This document shows, one piece after another, positions 1 through 5,440 of a stretch of 9,513 nucleotides of DNA (the first letter of the stretch is position 1; each line of letters starts with the position of its first letter). A program made the translations under genes and the position numbers. The notes under the pieces are model-generated. The model saw only the letters and a list, made by a program, of their open reading frames with translations, did not search any database and was not told where the DNA came from. The stretch is from Burkholderiales bacterium (GTDB lineage Bacteria; Pseudomonadota; Gammaproteobacteria; Burkholderiales; SG8-41): the NCBI GenBank assembly GCA_019746155.1, contig JAIESJ010000039.1, positions 1 through 9,513 on the forward strand, in the 5' to 3' direction.

Positions 1-1541
1 TAACCGTCGTCCATTCTGTAAATCAGCTGTGCGCGCCCGAAGTCGGTCGACCAGCGGTCGGCCTGCGACATGTCATGCCCGCGATTTCTCATGGCATTGA
101 CCACAGCGGCGGGCACGCCGTATTCGATCCCGACTTTGACGCCGCTGTCGATGCGCCAGCGCGGCGCATCGGATGCGGCTTGCGGGTTCTGCTGGTAATC
201 GACGAGGCGCAACATCATTTGGGTGTGGCCCTGTGCCTGCATCGAGCCGCCCATCACGCCGAAGCTCATCAGCGGCCTGCCGTTCTGGGTGACGAATCCG
301 GGGATGATGGTATGGAACGGACGCTTGCGTGGCGCGACGATGTTGGCATGGCCGGGGCGGAGACTGAAACCGAAGCCGCGGTTCTGCAGGCTGATGCCGG
401 TGCCGGGCACGACCACGCCGGAGCCGAAGCCCGAGAAATTGGACTGGATGTACGACACCATCATGCCCGATTCGTCCGCGGCGGCGAGATAGACCGTACC
501 GCCCTTGCCTGGTTGTCCGAATGCAGGGGTTCCGGCATGTTTCATGTCGATCAGCTTGGCGCGTTCCTTGAGGTAGCCTTTGTCGAGCATTGCGGCGGGC
601 TTGACGCGCATCGTTGCCGGGTCGGACACGTACTCGTAAACGTCAGCAAACGCGAGCTTCATCGCCTCGATCTGCAAATGCAGGCTGTCGACCGAATCAA
701 CCGGCAGCTTCGCCACGTCGAAGTTCTCCAGGATGCCGAGCGCCATCAACGCGGCGATGCCCTGGCCGTTGGGTGGAATCTCGTGCAAGGTGAAACCGCG
801 GTAATCGATGCCGATCGGCTCGACCCAGTCGTTGGTGTGTGAGGCGAGATCGTCCAGCGTGAGCGCCGCCCCGCATTGTTTTGAATAGGCGGCTATTTTT
901 TCGGCGAGATCGCCTCTGTAGAATGCGTCACCCCTGGTTTCCGCAATGCGCCTGAGTGTCCGTGCCTGATCGGGGAAGGCAAATTTTTCACCTGCCTGCG
1001 GCGCCCGCCCGCGCGGCATAAAGGCTTCGGCAAAACCCGGCTGCGATTTGAGTTCGGGTACCTGGTTGGCCCACAGCCGTGCGATCGTCGGCGTCACCAT
1101 GAAACCGTCTTGAGCGTATTTGATCGCCGGCTCGAACAAGTCGGCAAACGGCAGCTTGCCGAATTTTTCCGACAGTTCGACCCAGGCCGACACGCAGCCC
1201 GGCACGGTGACCGAATTCCAGCCGCGTTGCGGCATCGTGCTCCTGCCTTTGAAATACTCCGGCGTCCACGCGGCGGGTGAGCGGCCGGAAGCATTCAACC
1301 CATGGAGTTTCCTGCCGTCCCACAAAATGCAGAACCCGTCGCTGCCGATGCCGTTGCTGGTGGGTTCGAGTACGGTGAGCGAGATGGCCGTAGCAAGAAT
1401 GGCGTCGACCGCAGTGCCGCCTTTCATCAGCATGCGCAGGCCGGCCTGTGCGGCGAGCGGTTGCGAGGTTGCCACCACGTTGCGCGCCAGGATCGGCATG
1501 CGCTGGGAGGGGTAGGGGAACTGCCAGTCGAATGGTTTCAT
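1..1541 (-). CDS. ggt: Gamma-glutamyltransferase-family Ntn-hydrolase (3' end cut by window edge)
   Basis: Reading leftward from ATG 1541 gives 513 codons with no stop before the window edge; only the extreme C-terminus should be missing. The family makes a proenzyme that cleaves itself, freeing an N-terminal Thr that hydrolyses or transfers gamma-glutamyl (or related acyl) groups. The large-subunit region (1-348) carries GGTAVDA (about 41-47), the NGIGSDGF glycine motif (63-70) and Arg87 in an NASGRSP context, the position of the classical carboxylate-binding Arg. The expected nucleophile is Thr349 (GKGGT-VYL), followed by Asn368 in IQSN, a PGTG motif (379-382) and oxyanion Gly431-Gly432. 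The acidic residue after PGTG in classical GGT (E. coli Asp433, numbering from memory) is Gly391 in an LQNRG context. The N-terminus has no signal peptide, so a cytoplasmic site is inferred. The start is firm: an in-frame TAG lies at 1578-1580 with no other start codon between. There is no clear Shine-Dalgarno sequence. The family call is secure; the substrate is unknown. Confidence 0.93.
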   Translation of the reverse strand, partial: MKPFDWQFPYPSQRMPILARNVVATSQPLAAQAGLRMLMKGGTAVDAILATAISLTVLEPTSNGIGSDGFCILWDGRKLHGLNASGRSPAAWTPEYFKGRSTMPQRGWNSVTVPGCVSAWVELSEKFGKLPFADLFEPAIKYAQDGFMVTPTIARLWANQVPELKSQPGFAEAFMPRGRAPQAGEKFAFPDQARTLRRIAETRGDAFYRGDLAEKIAAYSKQCGAALTLDDLASHTNDWVEPIGIDYRGFTLHEIPPNGQGIAALMALGILENFDVAKLPVDSVDSLHLQIEAMKLAFADVYEYVSDPATMRVKPAAMLDKGYLKERAKLIDMKHAGTPAFGQPGKGGTVYLAAADESGMMVSYIQSNFSGFGSGVVVPGTGISLQNRGFGFSLRPGHANIVAPRKRPFHTIIPGFVTQNGRPLMSFGVMGGSMQAQGHTQMMLRLVDYQQNPQAASDAPRWRIDSGVKVGIEYGVPAAVVNAMRNRGHDMSQADRWSTDFGRAQLIYRMDDG

Positions 1542-1574
1542 GTTGCCGGATTGATGTGCCGAGGGAAAGCGCGG

Positions 1575-1580
1575 ATTCTA
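1575..1580 (-). promoter_or_regulatory. Possible -10 box for the left GGT-family gene
   Basis: On the minus strand the hexamer TAGAAT, preceded by GG, resembles a sigma-70 -10 element. It lies 33 nt before ATG 1541, which would give a leader of roughly 25-30 nt. No good -35 box is visible 16-18 nt further upstream, so this is only a candidate. Its last bases also form the in-frame TAG that bounds the gene. Confidence 0.3.
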
Positions 1581-1664
1581 CCGGAATCGCGGGAAGCCGG
1601 CAGCGAACGCCAGCCTCTTGATGCTGCGCGCTTCGTGCATGTCACGGCGGCCCGCCGGATCGGG

Positions 1665-1670
1665 TAAAAT
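1665..1670 (+). promoter_or_regulatory. Possible -10 box for the right GGT-family gene
   Basis: TAAAAT lies in the only AT-rich patch of the intergenic region, about 46 nt before the GTG start at 1717. The sequence 17 nt upstream (around 1642-1647) matches the TTGACA consensus poorly, so any promoter here would be weak, activated, or read by another sigma factor. Confidence 0.3.
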
Positions 1671-1706
1671 CAATATTCATGCTGCGTGATGCTTCGCAGG
1701 GCCTTC

Positions 1707-1712
1707 AGGAGG
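1707..1712 (+). promoter_or_regulatory. Ribosome binding site AGGAGG that fixes a GTG start
   Basis: A perfect AGGAGG ends 4 nt before GTG 1717. The first in-frame ATG (1732) lies 19 nt from it, too far for normal initiation, so the GTG is the better start although the spacing is slightly short. Confidence 0.7.
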
Positions 1713-1716
1713 AATC

Positions 1717-3438
1717 GTGGTTTCCAGCCGCATGACCATCATGGGCACCCGGCACGTTATCTCCGCGGGGCATTATCTGGCGGCGCATGCCGGCTTCCAG
1801 GTCCTGGAAGCCGGCGGCAATGCGATCGATGCCGGGGTGGCTGCGGGCTTGGCCATCGGCGTGCTGCAGACCGACAAGGTCAATATCGGCGGTGTCGCGC
1901 CGCAGATCATCTACACCGCGAAAAACAGGAAGGTGCATTGCATCGACGGCCTCGGCGTATGGCCGCAAGCGGTGACGCCGGACTATTTCATGGAAAAGCA
2001 TGGCGGCAAGATCCCGCCGGGCGTCGAGCGTTGCGTGGTGCCGGCCGCGCCCGACGCCTGGATCACCGCGCTGGCGAACTTCGGCACCATGAGCTTCGGC
2101 GAGGTGGCCGCAGCCGCCATCCGCTTCGCGCGCGACGGCTTCCCGATGTATCCGCTGATGTCGCAGTTCATCGCCGCCAACCGCGAATCCTATGCGCACT
2201 GGCCGTCGAGCAAGAAGGTTTTTCTGCCCAGAGGCAGGGCGCCGCTGCCGGGGGAGATTTTCGTGCAGTCCGATCTCGGCCGCACGCTTCAGTACATGGC
2301 CGATGAGGAGAAAAAAGCCGCTCGCCGCAAGGGGCGCAAGGCCGGGCTCAAAGCCGCGCGCGACGCCTTCTACAAAGGTGATGTTGCGGCGCAGGTCGCG
2401 AAGTTTATCGAAAAGGAGGGCGGCCTGATGCGCTACGAGGATTTCGCCGCGTTCAAAGTGAAATTCGAGCCGACGGTACACGCGCGCTTCGACGGCATTG
2501 AACTGCATGCCTGCGGCCCATGGTCGCAGGGCCCGGTGTTGCCGATGGCGCTCAATATCCTCAAGGGCTACGACCTGAAGGCGATGGGGCACAATTCATC
2601 TGAGTACATTCACGTCGTGACCGAGGCGCTCAAGCTCGCTTTTTCCGACCGCCACCATCATTTCGGCGATCCGGATTTCGTCAAAGTGCCGATCGCGGGG
2701 CTGATGTCAGACAAGTACGCGGCATACCGGCGCTCGCGGATCAGCGTTGAAAAGGCATGGCCGGAAATGCCGCCGGCGGGCGATCCCAAAACGCTGACCG
2801 AAATACCTAATCGCTGGATGCCGGTACCGCAGCCGGACGAAGCACCGGGACCGGGCGACACCTCGTACCTGTGCGTGATCGACAGGCACGGCAATGCATT
2901 CTCGGCCACGCCCAGCGACGGCTCGGACAAGACGCCGATCATTCCGGGCGTCGGCATCCTGTGCTCGGGCCGCGGCACGCAGTCCTGGGCCGACCCGACG
3001 CATCCGTGCTCGGTAGCACCGGGCAAACGGCCGCGGCTCACGCCCAGCCCGGCGCTGGCCTTCAGGAACGGCCGCGTCTACATGCCGTTCGGTACGCCGG
3101 GCGGCGACGTGCAGCCGCAGGCGATGCTGCAGGTGTTCCTCAACCTCAACGTCTTCGGTATGGCGCCGCAGGATGCGATCGAGGCGCCGCGCTTTGCGAC
3201 GTACAGCTATCCGGGCTCGTTCGAGCCGCACCCGTATTTTCCGGGACGGCTTTATCTCGAATCGCGCATCGATAAAACGGCCGGGAGCGAACTCGCGAGT
3301 CGCGGCCACAAGGTCTACTGGTGGGACGACATGACCTGGCTTGCCGGCGCGGTGTGCACTATCCTGAACGATCATAAGAACGGCGTGCTGCATGGCGGGG
3401 CTGATCCCCGACGCCCGGCATATGTACTGGGTTGGTAA
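1717..3438 (+). CDS. Gamma-glutamyltransferase-like Ntn-hydrolase with altered substrate-binding residues
   Basis: A complete 573-residue protein, close to the length of classical GGT (about 560-580). The GGNAIDAG motif (33-40) and NIGG (56-59) mark the large subunit. The predicted self-cleavage nucleophile is Thr382 (GPGDT-SYL), and the oxyanion pair is Gly462-Gly463 in GTPGGDVQPQ. A Lys/Arg/Ala-rich insert (about 198-215) precedes the AFYKGD motif. At the position of the Arg that binds the gamma-glutamyl carboxylate in classical GGT there is Val81 (IDGLGVWP), and the conserved Asn of the small subunit is Asp401 (SATPSD). The fold and the autocatalytic mechanism are therefore supported, but the substrate probably is not a plain gamma-glutamyl amide; an acylase or amidohydrolase role is possible. 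No signal peptide is seen, so it is likely cytoplasmic. It starts at GTG with an AGGAGG site and is divergent from a second family member. A Bug remnant and an intact Bug gene follow on the same strand, suggesting co-transcription. Confidence 0.93.
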   Translation: MVSSRMTIMGTRHVISAGHYLAAHAGFQVLEAGGNAIDAGVAAGLAIGVLQTDKVNIGGVAPQIIYTAKNRKVHCIDGLGVWPQAVTPDYFMEKHGGKIPPGVERCVVPAAPDAWITALANFGTMSFGEVAAAAIRFARDGFPMYPLMSQFIAANRESYAHWPSSKKVFLPRGRAPLPGEIFVQSDLGRTLQYMADEEKKAARRKGRKAGLKAARDAFYKGDVAAQVAKFIEKEGGLMRYEDFAAFKVKFEPTVHARFDGIELHACGPWSQGPVLPMALNILKGYDLKAMGHNSSEYIHVVTEALKLAFSDRHHHFGDPDFVKVPIAGLMSDKYAAYRRSRISVEKAWPEMPPAGDPKTLTEIPNRWMPVPQPDEAPGPGDTSYLCVIDRHGNAFSATPSDGSDKTPIIPGVGILCSGRGTQSWADPTHPCSVAPGKRPRLTPSPALAFRNGRVYMPFGTPGGDVQPQAMLQVFLNLNVFGMAPQDAIEAPRFATYSYPGSFEPHPYFPGRLYLESRIDKTAGSELASRGHKVYWWDDMTWLAGAVCTILNDHKNGVLHGGADPRRPAYVLGW

Positions 3439-3460
3439 CGTAGCGGCGACGAGGAACTCA

Positions 3461-3706
3461 GCCGGACAGGTGCTGGCACAAAGCGCAGCGAATTACCCCA
3501 GTAAGCCGATCCGTTACATTGTCGGCTATATACCTGGCGGCACGGCGGACATGCTGGCGCGCGCGGTGGGGCAGAAGCTCGCCGAAACTTGGGGCCAGCA
3601 GGTGATCGTCGAGAACCGGCCCGGCGCCGGCACCAACCATGGTGTCGACGCTGCCGTATGCCAAGAAAACGCAGATATACGCCGAAAACAGCGAGGCAAG
3701 ATATGA
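3461..3706 (+). pseudogene. Truncated remnant of a Bug-family (TctC-like) solute-binding protein gene
   Basis: Starting 22 nt after the preceding stop codon, frame 2 encodes the mature N-terminus of a Bug protein: a LAQSAANYP signal-cleavage-like stretch, KPIR, a PGGTAD motif, then GQQVIVENRPGAGTN. Aligned by eye without gaps to the intact Bug protein downstream, 25 of 46 residues are identical (3494-3631 here). The hydrophobic signal-peptide core is missing upstream; the frame instead runs back into the end of the GGT-like gene, to an ATG at 3392. Homology fades after about 3661, where DAAV is followed by residues unlike any Bug, and the remaining roughly 230 residues are absent. The frame stays open to TGA 3704-3706, which overlaps the next gene's ATG as ATGA. 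About 65-70 Bug residues remain, too few for a binding protein. It is best read as a deletion remnant of a tandem Bug gene; a translated, coupling leader peptide cannot be excluded. Confidence 0.7.
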
Positions 3707-4674
3707 AAATGCTCAGCAGCCTGCTTGTTGCGTTGATGGGTATGGTGTTGCTTGCGGATGCGACTCCGATCGGCGCCCAGAAATATCCTGATCGCCCCAT
3801 CCGTCTGGTGGTCGGATTTCCGCCGGGCGGCGCGGCGGATTTTCTGGGGCGCATTGCGGCGCAGCAGTTGACCGACGGCTTGGGCCAGCAGGCGGTGGTC
3901 GACAACCGCGGCGGCGCGGGCGGCCTAATCGCGACCGAAATCGCCGCCAAAAGCCTGCCCGACGGCTATACGCTGCTGTTCACCTCGATTCCGCATGTCA
4001 TCAATCCTCATCTCTATCGCAAGGCGAACTACGACGCGATCAGGGACTTTACGCCGGTCATCCAGTTCGTCGCCGTGCCACTGATGATGGCCGCCCATCC
4101 CTCGCTGCCTGCCGGTTCGGTCAAGGAATTGATTGTCTACGCCAAGAACCATCCCGGAAAAATCAACTACGCATCGGCGGGCAGCGGCTCTTCCAGTCAT
4201 CTTGCGATGGAACTGTTCAAGACCATGGCCGACGTGAGCATGGTGCATATTCCATACAAGGGAACGGGACCGCTGATCACCGACCTGATTGCCGGACAAG
4301 TCACGCTCACCATCGCCAGCGCCGTGCCGCTGACACCGCAGGTCAGATCGGGCCGGTTGCGGGGGCTGGCGGTGACCAGTCCCAAGCGCTCGGCGGCGTT
4401 CCCGGAGCTGCCGGCGATTGCAGAAACAGTGCCCGGATACGAGGTCGTGAACTGGTTCGGCGTCCTTGCGCCGGCGGGCACGCCGAAAGCGGTCGTTGTC
4501 CGTATCAATGCCGAATTGAACAGGGCATTACAGGCACCTGAACTGGTCAAGACCTTGAATTCGCGCGGCGCTGACGCCGCGGGTGGGACGCCGGAAGCAT
4601 TCGGCAAAGTGATCAAGGCTGATTTTGCCAAGTGGGCAAAGGTAGTCAAGGAATCCGGAGCGCGGGTTGACTGA
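3703..4674 (+). CDS. Bug-family tripartite tricarboxylate transporter substrate-binding protein
   Basis: A 323-residue protein of normal Bug length (about 320-330). Residues 1-25 form a Sec signal peptide: MKM, a hydrophobic core (about 4-18), then a probable cleavage after Ile-Gly-Ala25. The mature protein opens with the family pattern YPDRPIR, PPGGAAD (40-46) and GQQ...NRGGAG (about 61-73), followed by LPDGYTLL (85-92), the central INYASAG region and the late GTP-x-AF segment before the C-terminus. Bug proteins are periplasmic receptors, usually for carboxylates or related small molecules, that feed TctAB-type transporters or act in sensing. No membrane subunits are present here, so the partner must be encoded elsewhere. 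ATG 3703 is preferred over an upstream in-frame GTG at 3589 because it starts the signal peptide and has GAGG 6 nt upstream. It lies 264 nt after the GGT-like gene with only a Bug remnant between, so the two are probably linked in function. The ligand cannot be told from sequence. Confidence 0.93.
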   Translation: MKMLSSLLVALMGMVLLADATPIGAQKYPDRPIRLVVGFPPGGAADFLGRIAAQQLTDGLGQQAVVDNRGGAGGLIATEIAAKSLPDGYTLLFTSIPHVINPHLYRKANYDAIRDFTPVIQFVAVPLMMAAHPSLPAGSVKELIVYAKNHPGKINYASAGSGSSSHLAMELFKTMADVSMVHIPYKGTGPLITDLIAGQVTLTIASAVPLTPQVRSGRLRGLAVTSPKRSAAFPELPAIAETVPGYEVVNWFGVLAPAGTPKAVVVRINAELNRALQAPELVKTLNSRGADAAGGTPEAFGKVIKADFAKWAKVVKESGARVD

Positions 4675-4688
4675 AGTACCGCGCCATC

Positions 4689-5222
4689 GTGAGCGGCTGC
4701 AGTTGCCCGACCCGCGGTGCTGGAACGGGCAAACCGGCAGTAATGGCCGGCGACGAGTCGGTGGTCGCGCGTTTGTTCGTAATTCCTCTGGTGCTGGTTG
4801 CGGGCGCAAAAAGCAAGGCCACCCTGGCTGACATCGTGCCCGACATAGGGGAAATCACCGCGCTGCTCGAAACGCATGGCGCCGTCGGCGCCACCCGCAA
4901 TTTCGGGCTGAGCAATGCCCTCGCCCCGCTGCAAACACTGGGGCGCATCACGCCCAGCCAGGTCTATCGCTGGACCCATAATTTCACTGCATCGGGCGTA
5001 CCGCGCGAAATCGAGGCGGAAGCGATTGAAGTTGCGCCAGGGCGTGAGCAAGTCCACCCGCGTTTCCTGATCGGTGCCGGAATTGCGCGCCGCGTTGCGC
5101 CGTCTTTCCTCGAGACTGCAGCCAACCGACCCGACGGTCATCCTCTCGGCGCACCAGGGCGAGGCGGGCATGGCCGAGATTCGCATCAGCATGAGCTCGG
5201 TGTTCGACGACACTCAGCTTGA
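4689..5222 (+). CDS. Unidentified protein, N-terminal part of an apparently frameshifted gene
   Basis: I do not recognise this gene. The frame starts at GTG 4689, only 14 nt after the Bug stop, with an alternative ATG at 4743; neither has a strong ribosome site. From about 4743 to 5110 the codons show strong G/C preference at third positions, as in the neighbouring genes, so this part is likely real coding sequence. Visible landmarks are LFVIPLVLVAGAKSKATLAD (about 30-49), an NFGLSNALAPLQTLG stretch (about 71-85) and a VHPRFLIGAGIARR segment (about 122-135). The first resembles the strand-glycine pattern of CbiX/SirB-type chelatases, but this is weak: the usual metal-binding His is not there. 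After about 5120 the frame turns low-complexity (Gly/His/Arg-rich) and looks like out-of-frame reading, while frame 1 takes over coding character. The last roughly 35 residues are therefore probably not native. It may be the front half of one broken gene. Confidence 0.45.
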   Translation: MSGCSCPTRGAGTGKPAVMAGDESVVARLFVIPLVLVAGAKSKATLADIVPDIGEITALLETHGAVGATRNFGLSNALAPLQTLGRITPSQVYRWTHNFTASGVPREIEAEAIEVAPGREQVHPRFLIGAGIARRVAPSFLETAANRPDGHPLGAPGRGGHGRDSHQHELGVRRHSA

Positions 5223-5421
5223 AGGCTTTCGTTGGCCGCTGCACCCGTTCGACGAGCTCGAGCGCATTGTCGAGAGCATTGCGGGCCTGCTGCGTGAATG
5301 CCGCATCAGTGACGTACGGATTGCCGAGGCGGTGTTTTCCGATGGCAAGCCGTTAGAGCGCCCGCGGTTCATCGGGGCTGCGGATTGCGATCGCCTGGCA
5401 CGCGGTACGCCGCGGCACTGA
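5074..5421 (+). CDS. Unidentified protein, C-terminal part of the same apparently frameshifted gene
   Basis: This frame opens at GTG 5074, inside the preceding reading frame, and ends at TGA 5421. Its first roughly 15 residues (Arg/Leu/Ser-rich) look like out-of-frame reading. From about 5115 it has the codon bias expected of a gene here, with TVILSAHQGEAGMAEIRI (about 21-38), an FDELERIVESIAGLLREC helix (about 59-76) and a DGKPLERPRFIG segment near the end. An internal ATG at 5170 with purine-rich sequence before it is an alternative start if the piece is expressed alone. The order and overlap with the upstream frame fit a +1 (or -2) shift near 5100-5120 within a single ancestral gene of roughly 240 residues. 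No family is recognised. It ends 19 bp before the stop codon of the convergent RND pump gene. Confidence 0.45.
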   Translation: MPELRAALRRLSSRLQPTDPTVILSAHQGEAGMAEIRISMSSVFDDTQLEGFRWPLHPFDELERIVESIAGLLRECRISDVRIAEAVFSDGKPLERPRFIGAADCDRLARGTPRH

Positions 5422-5440
5422 CGGCAAGATGGTCTGTATG

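Larger units (their letters stand above)
1542..1716. other. 175-bp divergent intergenic region between two GGT-family genes
   Basis: This is the only sizeable non-coding stretch in the left half. The two GGT-family genes are transcribed away from it, so it should hold both promoters. Candidate -10 boxes are TAGAAT (minus strand, 1580-1575) and TAAAAT (plus strand, 1665-1670). The right part is locally AT-rich (about 1665-1680), in contrast to the GC-rich surroundings. No convincing operator palindrome, riboswitch or small gene is seen. Confidence 0.6.

Noticed and set aside
75..842. A 255-codon plus-strand frame opposite the left GGT-family gene
   Set aside because: It is a shadow of the minus-strand gene, whose catalytic Thr, Arg and Gly-Gly motifs lie in the same bases. 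The plus-strand product is rich in His, Ala and Asp with no recognisable fold.
1705..2592. A 295-codon minus-strand frame opposite the right GGT-like gene
   Set aside because: It overlaps the start and ribosome site of a well-supported plus-strand gene and its translation shows no family features.
3639..3791. A 50-codon plus-strand frame at the break point of the Bug remnant, with a protein-like start (MVSTLPYAKKTQIYAE)
   Set aside because: It might be a scrap of the sequence joined at the deletion, but its second half is the out-of-frame start of the intact Bug gene, and it has no ribosome site or recognisable homology.
4197..5213. A 338-codon minus-strand frame across the end of the Bug gene and the unidentified gene
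   Set aside because: It runs opposite the conserved C-terminal half of the Bug protein. Its product lacks motifs, and the codon bias favours the plus strand in both places.
5401..5414. A small GC hairpin (CGCGG, TACG loop, CCGCG) considered as a terminator
   Set aside because: The stem is only 5 bp, lies within the coding frame, and is not followed by a T run.
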